A stretch of DNA of 64,000 nt, taken from contig NZ_VULX01000008.1 of NCBI RefSeq assembly GCF_009696465.1, positions 1 to 64,000 of the forward strand, given 5' to 3'. Each line of letters starts with the position of its first letter. Position 1 is the first letter of the stretch. The notes below the pieces were generated by a model. It saw only the letters and a program-made list of their open reading frames with translations, was not told the DNA's origin and did no database searches. The position numbers and the translations under genes were made by a program. Of this stretch, positions 19,428 through 28,448 are shown piece after piece. This stretch comes from Inconstantimicrobium porci (GTDB lineage Bacteria > Bacillota > Clostridia > Clostridiales > Clostridiaceae).

Positions 19428-20426
19428 ATGAAAAGAAATAAAAAGAAATGTAATATATTAATATTATGTTTATTGTTATGCAGTATGCTAGGTGGGTGTA
19501 CAAAGAAAATAGACACAAGAGTTTGGGTAAACGTTATCTCTGATATGGAGCCAGCATATGCCAGAGAACTTCTTGATCAGTATTATTCAACTAATAAAGA
19601 TGTTGTAATAAATATAATAAATAAACCAGCGCTTGAGGCAAAAAATATAATAGAAAATAAGAAAGGTGATTATGATATTTGGTTAGGTAATTTATATGAA
19701 GATACAGTTGAACTTGCAGATAAAGGATACTTTGCTGAATATAAGCCTAAGGGTTATGAAAATTTATTATCAAATTATCAAGATATGAATGAGGTACCTA
19801 AATATATTGTGATTGCTGCAGAGACATCAAAAGTAGTTGCTAATGATTCTTTGAAAAAAGAAATAAAAAATAATGGGTTGGTTGAAACTGTTATTAATAA
19901 TATTGATGACTTTGCAATAATGAATCCGGAAAAAACGGTTCAAGGTTTATTATTTTTAGAAGATATTTATGATAAATATGGAGAAAAAGATTCCGAATAT
20001 ATATATAGAAAACTAAAACAATCAAAAAAATCATATACTCTTAAAAACTATGAAAGTGGGAGAAAAGTAGATAGAAATTTATTAAAAGGAGCTGTGGTAG
20101 CAGATTATACAGCTTACTATAGTGAAGTGGATGACTATGAAACTCATAGATATGATGTGATTGATAATCCTAATTATAATTTTGTAAGCGCAGCTATAAT
20201 AAATAATAATGGAGCAAGAAAAAGACAATTTGAAGCTGCTAAAAAGTTTATGGATTTTTTAACAAGTAAAGAAGCATTACAGTATGTAAATAAATACAAA
20301 ATGGTAATTATTAATAAGTTCCCATTGCAGATTAATGATGAAACACTAGGTAGTGGAAGAGTATTTACAGTCGAACATAAAAGGAAAAAGTACGAACAAA
20401 TATTAAAAATTTATAAAAAAGCATAA
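19428..20426 (+). CDS. Solute-binding lipoprotein, orphan
   Basis: 332 aa from ATG 19428 (AAGGTGG ribosome site; the GTG at 19419 lies within it). N-terminal KRNKKK, a hydrophobic core and the lipobox SMLGGC (Cys near residue 24) predict a lipoprotein. The rest looks like a periplasmic-binding-fold protein of the ferric iron/polyamine type: VWVNVISDMEPAYARELLDQ at the front and FEAAKKFMDFLTSKEALQYV near 270-290. No permease or ATPase gene is near, so import partners, if any, are elsewhere. Its place directly upstream of the S-layer gene may hint at a surface-assembly or sensing role, but that is speculation. Confidence 0.75.
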   Translation: MKRNKKKCNILILCLLLCSMLGGCTKKIDTRVWVNVISDMEPAYARELLDQYYSTNKDVVINIINKPALEAKNIIENKKGDYDIWLGNLYEDTVELADKGYFAEYKPKGYENLLSNYQDMNEVPKYIVIAAETSKVVANDSLKKEIKNNGLVETVINNIDDFAIMNPEKTVQGLLFLEDIYDKYGEKDSEYIYRKLKQSKKSYTLKNYESGRKVDRNLLKGAVVADYTAYYSEVDDYETHRYDVIDNPNYNFVSAAIINNNGARKRQFEAAKKFMDFLTSKEALQYVNKYKMVIINKFPLQINDETLGSGRVFTVEHKRKKYEQILKIYKKA

Positions 20427-20563
20427 ATTTTAAGTGTTACCGGTCGAATAAAAGAAGGATTAGAAATGATAAAAAGATATAAAATATATTTTTTGACAAA
20501 TGATTTTAATAAAAATACAAAATAATATAATGAAATGTGGTAATTAATAATAAATTATGAATA

Positions 20564-20592
20564 TTGACTTTACATTGTAAATTAAATATAAT
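20564..20592 (+). promoter_or_regulatory. Upstream promoter (P1) of the S-layer gene
   Basis: TTGACT at 20564-20569, 17-bp spacer, TATAAT at 20587-20592, about 185 bp before the start codon. With P2 below it makes a tandem pair, common for S-layer genes. The rest of the 350-bp gap (20427-20776) is AT-rich with no gene that I can support. Confidence 0.6.
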
Positions 20593-20654
20593 AGTATTAG
20601 TAAAACAAAATCATTGGTAAAATAATTAAATTATATTTATATTGACAAAAAAAG

Positions 20655-20683
20655 TTGAAATGAGAAAATAAATTATGTATAAT
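20655..20683 (+). promoter_or_regulatory. Downstream promoter (P2) of the S-layer gene
   Basis: TTGAAA at 20655-20660, 17-bp spacer, TATAAT at 20678-20683. A perfect TTGACA at 20642-20647 is 30 bp from the same -10 box and so is not used with it. The transcript would have a leader of about 85-90 nt before GTG 20777. Confidence 0.55.
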
Positions 20684-20776
20684 AATGATATTGTATATAA
20701 TAGTATTTTTTTTAATTGTTACTAAAGTGGTAAAGCACTTTAATATAAATTATTGTAAATTTAGGAGGGAATTATT

Positions 20777-23470
20777 GTGAAAAAATCAACAAAAACACTT
20801 AGCGCAGCTGTTGCGGTAGCATCATTAGGTAACTTAGTTGTTCCTGCTGTTACAACATTTGCCGCTGAACAAAATACTACTGATGTAGAAGCATTAGTAA
20901 AAAAAGCTGAACAAACTAAACAAGGCAAAGGAATGTACAAAGCTTGGTTTGAAGCTCAAGAAGCAGTAATAAAAGCTGGACAAGGTGCTAAATACGCATC
21001 AAGATTATCAGCAGTTTATGATGCTATTCCTTATAAAGCTTTACTAAAAGAAATAGTTGATGGCATCATTTCAGTAGAGAAAGGCGAAGAGAGAACTGCT
21101 AGAAAGTACTATGAACTTGAACCAAAAGTAAACAAGATTCAAGAAGAATACAAAGATCAATGGGATAGAGATTTCGTAGGAAATGAACTTTATCGTTGGG
21201 CAGAGGTAATTCTACATAACGAAGATTATGCTCCAGTAGAAGAAGCTATCAAAGTAACATTACCAGCTTTACAAAAAGCAGAAGACTATGAAAAGATGGC
21301 ACAAGTTCTTGCTGATGTTCAGAAGAACATAGACAAGCTAACTGGTGACAACAAAGATTATGCAAATGAACAAGTTCAACCATATAAGGACTTAGTTGAA
21401 GAAAAATTATTTGCTAAAGTTGAATCAGTAAGTGCTATTAACGCTTCTGAATTAGTAGTTAATTTCAACAAAACTGTTGATGCAGCAACTGCTGAAGATT
21501 ATAGCAACTATGAATTAAAGGTTAATAATACTACTGTACAGTTAAATGATGCTGACTTCGAAATAGCAGCTAATGGAAAGCAAGTAACAATTCGTTTACA
21601 TGACTTAAAAACATTCCAGAAGGGTGACAGATACGTTGTTCAGACTAATGACGCTATAAAGACTACTTCAGGAAAGAAACTTGAAAAATTCGTATCAGAC
21701 GAAAAAACATTCAACGAAAGTGCAGCTCCAAAGCTAATATCAATAGGATACGCTAGTGCTACAGATTTAATAGTTGAATTTGATAGACCTATAGCTAAAA
21801 ACTTTACTATGTTAAAAGACAACGGAGTTGCTTTATCTATTTCTAAAATTGAACCTTTAGAAGGCGATTCTGATATTGGAGTTGCTGGTGATTATACTTA
21901 TAAAGTAACAACAACTGATGGAAAATTTGCAGATAAGGGTACTCACAATGTAACAATTTATGATGTTAAAGATACAGCTAAAGCTTTCGCAAGCAAAGCA
22001 AGCACATTAACAGGTTCATATACTATTAAAGATGCAAACGCAACAGCACCTAAGGTTGTTGATGTACAAGCAGTAAATGCAAATAGATTCTTCCTTCAGA
22101 CTAATGTAAAAGTAGATGATTTAACAAAATCTAAGTTAACATTATTAAAGGGAAATCATAAGTTTGCTAGCGCTAATGCAGATACAGTAAATGCTACTTC
22201 AAAGGCATTCTATACTGCTGGAACAAAAGATAATAAGCCTGGTATCTGGGTAGTAGTATCTGATGCAGTAGCAAGTGATGAAAACCCATTATACAGAAGT
22301 GATGAAACAACAGCAACTTTAACAGCTACATTAGAAAACTATGCAGCTGATGGACTTATCGGAGAAAAGACTACTAAGACTGTAACTTTAAACAAGAATA
22401 ATGCAAAGCCTGCCGTTAAAGAAACTGCTACAAATAAACTTAATAACACATTGACAGTTAAATTTGATAATGCTTTAACTGGATCAATAAATGTAAATGA
22501 TGTTGTTGTTAGGGATAAGGATGGAGTTATCAAGAACGCAACAGGTGCTGAGATAAGTGGTGATACTGCAACTATTACATTAGCTAATGTAAATGATGCA
22601 CCTTACACTGTTGAATTCAAGGCAGACAAATTCCAAAACGCAGTAGATGATACTAATGTTGCTACTTACTTAGTAAACACAGTAAAGAATAGCAAGATAA
22701 TAACTGCAATCAGAACTGCTCAGGGTAGCAACTTCAAATACAAAGAACTTGCATTAAATAAAGTAGATGCTAGTAATTTAGATGATGCCGCTGGTAATGT
22801 ATCAGTTACTAATAATGCAATAGATATATTCTTCGGTGCAAATACTGAAATGAGTAGTAGTGCACTTAATCCAGCTAACTACACACTTGATGGAAAGGCT
22901 CTTCCAGCTGGTTCAACAGTTGATTTCGTTGGAGATAAAAAACATGTAAGAATAACATTACCTGCTGAAACTTTAGTTGCATCAACAACTTATAGACTTA
23001 CTTTATCAAACAATATACAGACTGCAGCTGGTGAAAATTTAGTTGAAAGCTTACAGACTAAAGAAGGAACTCATATAGATCTTGATTTAACTGATAATGT
23101 TGCACCAACACTTAAATCTGCTAAGTATAGTCTTGCAGATCCTACAGCACCAATACTTTCAACAACTACTGCTAATAAGATTGAAGTAACATTCAGCGAA
23201 ACTTTAGCAACTATCGCAGAAGATACAGATGTTAACGAAGATGACTTCAAGATACTTGTAAATGGTTCAGAAATCGCAGTAACTGGAATAAAACAAGATC
23301 TTACAAAGAAGGAAAAGGTTACTCTTACATTAGGACAACCAATTAATGTTAGCCAGTCAGCTAGTATATCAATAGTTGCAGAAGCAAATGGAAAAGTAAT
23401 AAATACTACAGATGTTGCTGGTAACAAAGCAAGCACTAAGGTAACTATTAACGTTCCAACTTTAAAGTAA
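20777..23470 (+). CDS. S-layer protein, expressed copy
   Basis: 897 aa from GTG 20777 with AGGAGGG. Signal peptide with cleavage near TTFAA-EQ (residue 30). Residues about 35-215 are helical and charged with no SLH or CWB2 repeats, a likely cell-wall anchoring or assembly domain of another type. From residue 218 (VSAINASELVVNF) to the end there are repeated SbsA/Big_5-like Ig domains, with strands such as NKIEVTFSETLA, and no cysteines in what I read. Codon use is shifted to AAC, TTC, GCT and ATC compared with neighbouring genes, as for a very highly expressed protein. Tandem promoters and a strong terminator frame it. It faces a promoterless S-layer cassette (25359-28448), and the N-domain/Ig boundary carries a 12-bp repeat shared with that cassette. 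Confidence 0.85.
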   Translation: MKKSTKTLSAAVAVASLGNLVVPAVTTFAAEQNTTDVEALVKKAEQTKQGKGMYKAWFEAQEAVIKAGQGAKYASRLSAVYDAIPYKALLKEIVDGIISVEKGEERTARKYYELEPKVNKIQEEYKDQWDRDFVGNELYRWAEVILHNEDYAPVEEAIKVTLPALQKAEDYEKMAQVLADVQKNIDKLTGDNKDYANEQVQPYKDLVEEKLFAKVESVSAINASELVVNFNKTVDAATAEDYSNYELKVNNTTVQLNDADFEIAANGKQVTIRLHDLKTFQKGDRYVVQTNDAIKTTSGKKLEKFVSDEKTFNESAAPKLISIGYASATDLIVEFDRPIAKNFTMLKDNGVALSISKIEPLEGDSDIGVAGDYTYKVTTTDGKFADKGTHNVTIYDVKDTAKAFASKASTLTGSYTIKDANATAPKVVDVQAVNANRFFLQTNVKVDDLTKSKLTLLKGNHKFASANADTVNATSKAFYTAGTKDNKPGIWVVVSDAVASDENPLYRSDETTATLTATLENYAADGLIGEKTTKTVTLNKNNAKPAVKETATNKLNNTLTVKFDNALTGSINVNDVVVRDKDGVIKNATGAEISGDTATITLANVNDAPYTVEFKADKFQNAVDDTNVATYLVNTVKNSKIITAIRTAQGSNFKYKELALNKVDASNLDDAAGNVSVTNNAIDIFFGANTEMSSSALNPANYTLDGKALPAGSTVDFVGDKKHVRITLPAETLVASTTYRLTLSNNIQTAAGENLVESLQTKEGTHIDLDLTDNVAPTLKSAKYSLADPTAPILSTTTANKIEVTFSETLATIAEDTDVNEDDFKILVNGSEIAVTGIKQDLTKKEKVTLTLGQPINVSQSASISIVAEANGKVINTTDVAGNKASTKVTINVPTLK
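21429..21440 (+). repeat. 12-bp inverted repeat, slp copy
   Basis: TAAGTGCTATTA, identical to the complement of 28409-28420. It falls at the junction between the N-terminal domain and first Ig domain (codons 218-221) and is read in the same frame as the copy in the silent cassette. One mismatch later, CG also matches, giving 14 of 15. Confidence 0.7.
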
Positions 23471-23538
23471 TCTAAGACTTTAAAATAAATGTAGTTTCCT
23501 CGATTAAGGGAATTTACAAATAATGATTGATATTAGTG

Positions 23539-23574
23539 AAGAGAATCGATAGAAATATCGATTCTCTTTTTTTG
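23539..23574 (+). terminator. Strong Rho-independent terminator of the S-layer gene
   Basis: AAGAGAATCGATA, a short GAAA loop, and TATCGATTCTCTTTTTTT. Perfect stem with a long T run about 70 bp after the stop codon. Confidence 0.9.
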
Positions 23575-23585
23575 GTGTACCCATG

Positions 23586-23764
23586 CTGGGCACACCAAAA
23601 AAAGGCTACTGGAGAATTTCCAATAGAACTATCTTAAGCAAATCCTTAAACAACAAATGTATAAATGAATCCTTAGATTCTAATGAACCGCCGTATACCC
23701 AATTATACGTACGGTGGTGTGAGATGAGCTAAATAAAATAATTATTTAGCTCCTACTCGATTAT
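23586..23764 (+). mobile_element. Group II intron 3' remnant (RT tail plus domains V-VI)
   Basis: An open frame from about 23592 reads TPKKGYWRISNRTILSKSLN, the usual C-terminal end of an intron-encoded reverse transcriptase/maturase. It is followed by GAACCGCCGTAT...ATACGTACGGTGGTGTGAG (from 23683), the domain V-like hairpin characteristic of bacterial group II introns, and then a GAGCTAAATAA/TTATTTAGCTC stem (domain VI) ending in CTACTCGATTAT. The 5' part and most of the protein are absent, so it is an immobile fossil. Confidence 0.75.
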
Positions 23765-24215
23765 GCATAAATACTTTAGTGTAGCAAAAGATATTTTAGC
23801 ATACATTATAACTTTTAACAGACAAATATTTAAGAAAAAAGACAAGTCAATTTTTACACTTATCTTATATAGACAGAGTATGGCCTATGAACAACGCAAT
23901 TATAGAATAATACCAAGATTATCAGGTTGCACTCAAAAAAGCCTCTGAGAGCTTTTGGGCGCATTTCAAAGAATACCTTCTTTTAGATATAGATGTATGT
24001 TCAGATTAATTTGAGAGAATCAAGAATAGAATATTTGGTAAAGGTCTTTTAAAAACAAAAAGGGTGGTGTTGCATATAAATGTAAACATAATTATGTAAC
24101 TTTTTGATCATATAAAAATGTAGCATTAGCATTGAAGAGAAAATTAAATATATAAAATTATATCTTGATGGAAAAGATAGCATAAATCCATAATATAGAT
24201 AATTCAGCAGAATCA
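23765..24215 (+). pseudogene. Degraded transposase debris
   Basis: Around 23878-23970 the frames contain pieces such as PMNNAIIE and ASESFWAHFKE, which recall the C-terminal DDE part of IS3/IS150-type transposases (the region with the final catalytic Glu). There are many stops and frame changes, and no complete ORF. The remainder to 24215 is AT-rich and I recognise nothing further in it. Confidence 0.45.
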
Positions 24216-24217
24216 TT

Positions 24218-25330
24218 TTGGCAGTGGACACGAAATTATTATTAAATGAGATCGGAAGCTTTCAATATGAAAGGCTACAACAAATATCCTAGAGAACTTA
24301 AGTTACAAGCTGTAAGAGATTATTTATCTGTATTAAGTTCTCAAGATTATATTTACCGAAAGTATAAAATACGCTCAAAATCTAAATCACAAAAATGGAT
24401 TCTAATGTATAATAGTGATAATGAATTAAAATCTTTTGTACCGTCAGAAGCACTATTATGACTAAACGTAGATTTACTAAATATAATGAACGCATAGATA
24501 TCGTAAAGTATTGTATTTAGAATGATAAGAACTATGCTAAAACAGCAGAAAGATTTCAGATTTCTTATCAACAAATTTATAGGTGGATAAAAAATATGAA
24601 AATAACTGTGTTGAGGCACTATTAGTTAATCGTGGAAAGCGCAAGCTTGAAAATAATATGTCTTAAATTGAAAAGCTAAAGGCTAAAAATAAGCTGCTTG
24701 AAGCTGAGAATCGTAGGCAGCAAATGGAGATAGACTTTAAAAAAAATTAGAGGAGATAGAAAGGAGGAGATTTTAATCCAAGTAAAATATGAATCTATAT
24801 ATTTTACTATAAAGGAACTAAGTATGTTGAAAGCTTACCCTATTAAAGTTTTATGAGAATTTGCAGGTGTTTCACAAGCTGCTTATTATAAATGGGTAAA
24901 CCGTAAAGAAACTTTAGCTGAAAACATTTTAAATAGAGAGTTTAACTCTAATAAGCTTGGTTAAAAATTAATTACTGACGTAACTGAAATAAAATATGGT
25001 ACATTACAAAAAGTATATTTAAGTGTAATTTTAGATTTTTCTGACAAAAGTATTGTTTCTTTTGTGATAGGATATTATAACAATAATAATTTAGTATTTG
25101 AAATTTTTTATATAGCCCATCAGAAGCATCCAGATGCAAAGCAATAGTGGATTACATATATTATTACAATAATCAAAGATATCTAAAGAGGCTTAACTGT
25201 ATGAGTCCTCTAAGGTATAGGAGATATTAATTAAAATCTGTATTGTAAAAATATAGCTAACCGCAAACGCGATTAGCTATACAAATTATTTTTGCTTTTT
25301 ACTGTCTACTTGACAGGGAGCAGTTCACAG
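24218..25330 (+). pseudogene. Decayed IS3-family (IS150-like) insertion sequence
   Basis: Remnants of both ORFs in order. OrfA helix-turn-helix pieces: YNKYPRELKLQAVRDYL near 24270 and RFTKYNERIDIVKY...AKTAERFQISYQQIYRWIK near 24470-24590. OrfB pieces: VSQAAYYKWVNRK near 24870, LITDVTEIKYG...KVYLSVILDFSDKSIVSF near 24970-25065 (first catalytic Asp), and YYYNNQRYLKRLN...SPLRYRRY near 25155-25230. At least seven in-frame stops or shifts. Candidate ends are GGCAGTGGACACG at about 24220 and a TGTCTACTTGACAGGGAGCAGTTC end near 25303-25327. It lies between the two S-layer genes and cannot move on its own. Confidence 0.75.
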
Positions 25331-25358
25331 CTTGTATAATAGCCGCTTTTTAGTTTAA

Positions 25359-28300
25359 TTATTCAGCTATTACTGAGTCGTTTCCTGCATATATGTTATT
25401 AGCAGCATCTTTAATTAATGTTTGTCCAGCCTTTAATATTACTGAAGGATTAGTTGTAACTGATTCGCTTAATGTTACAGTTACTTTATTGTCTGATCCT
25501 GTAGCTGTTATTGATTCTATAGTATATCCTGGGATAGATAATACTTTAGCAATTGTATCAGAATCGCTGCTGCTTATTGTTTCGATATTTTCGCTGAATG
25601 TTAATTCTATTACCTTATCATTTGAGCCTGACTTTACAGCACTCTTAAGAACTGGAGCAGCTTTATCAGTTCTTGATGTAATAGTTAAAACTGTCGCTAA
25701 ATCTCCACCAAGTTTGTTTCCTGATAAATCAGCTATTGACTGCTTAGCAGCTATGCTTATTTCAGGTTGGAATGAAGTATCTTCATTTCCTTCAATTATT
25801 AGTGTTACAGTGTTAGCAGCATCGTTAGCTCCAACTGTTGCTTTCTTAACTGTTATATTAGAACCGTTTGTAACAACGAAATCTTCTTTGCTAACTGAGT
25901 TAGCATCTAACTTTTCGTTAAATGTAAGCACGATTGTTTCTGCAGATTTTAGTACAGCAGTAACGTTATCCTTATCTGGAGCAGTTAAATCTTTTCCTGT
26001 AAATAATGCAACTGCACTATTCATATCTAAAGTATTTGGAGTAACTTCTAAGTCTTTTATTATTGAAGCATCGCTAATGTATACTCTGTACTGTTTTCCA
26101 GCTATAGTAGATTTAGCAAGAGTTAATTTAATCTTATTGCTGTCATCTCCAGTTAAGCTTTCAGCGTTAGTAACTGATACAGATTCTCCAGTTACAGCAT
26201 CAGTAACAACAAATTTAGATTCCTGTCCTAAAGCTAAAGCCTGAATTTCTTCGCTGAATGTTAAGATAACTTCGTTATCTCTTTCACCCATAGCAGCTCC
26301 AGTCATAGCTGGTTTTATAGTATCAACAACACCCTTGAATGAAACTGCAGCATTAGATGCCTTGTTTCCAGCTAAGTCTGTAATATAGTTGCTAGTAGTT
26401 TCTTTAAGAGCAACTGTGTAAGTTTCTCCATTTTCGAAGATAGCTACTGCATTAGAAGATTCTTTGTTAGTTAATGTTATCTTTGAACCTGATACTGTTA
26501 TTTCAACATCATCGTTAAGTTCAACAACTTTATCACCCTTTTTGATTTCAAAGTTGTTCTTATCTAATGTTCCAACTTCTTTAAGTTCTTCTGATAATTC
26601 TATTTCTATAGAAGCACCATTCTTGCAAGTTACAGCGTTTATAACTGGAGCAGTCTTATCTTCTACTGCTGCAAAGTTCTTAGATACTGTATCAACTGTG
26701 TTTGTTGAAATTGAATTATCTTTAGCACCTGCAACTGTAATAGTGTATTCGCTTCCTTCTTTAAGTTCTGTAGCAGTAGTAACTCTTACTACCTTTTTGT
26801 TTGTAAGTATTTGTGAAGTACTTACACTTACTGCGTTTGCAGTTCCTTTTTCAACAATTGTAATAGTTCCAGCAGCTGACATTTCTTTGCTGAATTCAAG
26901 ATCTATTACATTTTTAGTCTTAGGAGTAACGTTGTTTAATACAGCTTTAACTTTATCAACACCTGTGAAGTCTTTTTCAGCCTTAGATGAATCTAAGTTT
27001 AATAAGTTAGCAACTTTAACAGTGTATTGCTTGTCTTTTTGAGCAGCAGTTGTTAATGTTACAGTTCTGTCTGATGAGTTGTAAACAGCCTTTGTTACTT
27101 GTAAAGCAGTTTTGGCATCATCTTTTTCTACTATTGAGTAGTTCTTTACATTTTCAGCTTCTTCTTTTATTAAATCCTGGTTGAATGTTAAAACTACAGT
27201 TTTTCCATCTTCTTTATCTCCAACTGGTTTTTCAGCAGATGATAATTCAACAGGAGTTATAACAGCATTAGTAGTAAACTTAACTATAGTGTTTGCAGCT
27301 ATTGTGTTAGCTATTATAGCAGTATCTTTTAATCCGTTTAATCTTATAGAGTAAAGAGTTTCTCCCTTTAATGCTGAGCTTAAGTTTAATTTAACAGACT
27401 TCTTATCTTCTGATACAGTAACTGAAGATATAGCATGAGTTAAGCCAGTTTCAGTTTCGAATAAAGCATAGTTTGATTCTGTATCTAAATTAGCCATTTC
27501 TTCGCTGAAGTTTATAGTTATAGTCTTGTTTTCTGCATCGTAAATAGGAGTTTCTACAACTGTTGGAGCAACAACATCTCTTACACCTGTAACTTTTATA
27601 GCCTGATTATCAGCTATAACATTACCTGATAAGTCTGCTCCGCCTGTAAGTGCAACATCATATACTTTTCCATCTTCTAAGTATTCTGAAGTATTGCTTA
27701 AAGTGATTACTACTTTATTTCCGTCCACTACTGCTTTATTAGTCTTAGCAGTATCTAAAGTACCATCTTCTTTAACAGCTTTTACTGTAGCAGTTACTGA
27801 TGTGCTAGTTAATTCCTTGCTCATTGTAACTTCGATTTTATTAGCATCGATAGCAACAGCGCTTACTATAACTGGTTTAACTGTATCTTCTATTGCTGTA
27901 AATATAACTGATGAACCAGCTGCACTCATAGTATTCTTATTAATAGATACGTCCTGCATTCCTTTTACCGTTAAAGTATACTTTGTATCTTTTGTAAGAG
28001 CATTAGCTAAAGTTAATCTTACTGTATCCTTGCCAGTAACTTTTATGCTTGCACCTGTCATGTTTACTGTATTTGCTGTGCCAGCTTCAACTAATGAGTA
28101 GTTTGAAATTAGCTGAGCTAAAGCTTCGTTTACGTTTTCTGAGAATTTAATTTCTATAATTCTATCTGATAGTGGCTTAACTGATTTAACTTCTGGTGCT
28201 TTGAAGTCGAATGCAGTATCTAAACCGTTTATTCTAAGGTTTCCTTCTTTATTCTTAAGAGAATCTATTGTAAGCTTGTACACTTTGTCAGAAACTTTTT

Positions 28301-28448
28301 CTACTTTAGAAACATTGATTGCTTTTCCATCAAGAGTTACTGATAAATTAGTAGCTGTTACTTCTGTTGCTGGAGTGTTTTTAAGTGTTACTGTAACAGT
28401 TGTTTCGGTAATAGCACTTAAAATGCCATAAAATTCGACAAATGGCAA
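25359..28448 (-). CDS. Silent S-layer Ig-domain cassette, no start or signal peptide
   Basis: An intact 1,029-codon frame of SbsA/Big_5-like Ig domains, about ten repeats with strands of the type VIELTFSENIE and periodic D(K/T)xAPV linkers. The only in-frame start is a TTG with no ribosome site, and an in-frame TAA lies 16 codons upstream. There is no signal peptide and no helical N-terminal domain. Homology to the expressed S-layer protein begins at ILSAITETTVTV (residues 9-20), matching VSAINASELVV at residue 218 of that protein. Codon use is biased to AAC, ATC and TTC as in the expressed gene, so the cassette has not decayed. It is read as a promoterless reservoir that needs joining to the expressed 5' end. 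Joining at the shared 12-bp repeat would be in frame and give about 1,237 aa. Confidence 0.75.
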   Translation of the reverse strand: MPFVEFYGILSAITETTVTVTLKNTPATEVTATNLSVTLDGKAINVSKVEKVSDKVYKLTIDSLKNKEGNLRINGLDTAFDFKAPEVKSVKPLSDRIIEIKFSENVNEALAQLISNYSLVEAGTANTVNMTGASIKVTGKDTVRLTLANALTKDTKYTLTVKGMQDVSINKNTMSAAGSSVIFTAIEDTVKPVIVSAVAIDANKIEVTMSKELTSTSVTATVKAVKEDGTLDTAKTNKAVVDGNKVVITLSNTSEYLEDGKVYDVALTGGADLSGNVIADNQAIKVTGVRDVVAPTVVETPIYDAENKTITINFSEEMANLDTESNYALFETETGLTHAISSVTVSEDKKSVKLNLSSALKGETLYSIRLNGLKDTAIIANTIAANTIVKFTTNAVITPVELSSAEKPVGDKEDGKTVVLTFNQDLIKEEAENVKNYSIVEKDDAKTALQVTKAVYNSSDRTVTLTTAAQKDKQYTVKVANLLNLDSSKAEKDFTGVDKVKAVLNNVTPKTKNVIDLEFSKEMSAAGTITIVEKGTANAVSVSTSQILTNKKVVRVTTATELKEGSEYTITVAGAKDNSISTNTVDTVSKNFAAVEDKTAPVINAVTCKNGASIEIELSEELKEVGTLDKNNFEIKKGDKVVELNDDVEITVSGSKITLTNKESSNAVAIFENGETYTVALKETTSNYITDLAGNKASNAAVSFKGVVDTIKPAMTGAAMGERDNEVILTFSEEIQALALGQESKFVVTDAVTGESVSVTNAESLTGDDSNKIKLTLAKSTIAGKQYRVYISDASIIKDLEVTPNTLDMNSAVALFTGKDLTAPDKDNVTAVLKSAETIVLTFNEKLDANSVSKEDFVVTNGSNITVKKATVGANDAANTVTLIIEGNEDTSFQPEISIAAKQSIADLSGNKLGGDLATVLTITSRTDKAAPVLKSAVKSGSNDKVIELTFSENIETISSSDSDTIAKVLSIPGYTIESITATGSDNKVTVTLSESVTTNPSVILKAGQTLIKDAANNIYAGNDSVIAE
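28409..28420 (-). repeat. 12-bp inverted repeat, cassette copy
   Basis: Reads TAAGTGCTATTA on the minus strand, identical to 21429-21440 on the plus strand. It lies at codons 10-13 of the cassette frame, at the start of its first Ig domain. Confidence 0.7.

Noticed and set aside
20469-20528. 19-codon ORF upstream of the S-layer gene
   Set aside because: Weak ribosome site and AT-rich sequence where short ORFs arise by chance; the region is better explained by promoters.
20642-20647. Perfect TTGACA as the -35 box of the S-layer gene
   Set aside because: It is 30 bp from the TATAAT at 20678; TTGAAA at 20655 has the right 17-bp spacing.
24246-24461. 71-aa ORF between the S-layer genes as an independent gene
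   Set aside because: It is the broken N-terminal piece of an IS3-type OrfA, with later pieces in other frames.
25393-28431. Several long plus-strand ORFs (283, 192, 135 and 76 aa) opposite the silent S-layer cassette
   Set aside because: They are hydrophobic Ser/Thr/Val-rich shadows of the repetitive Ig-domain codons, without ribosome sites, and the minus strand has clear S-layer domain homology.
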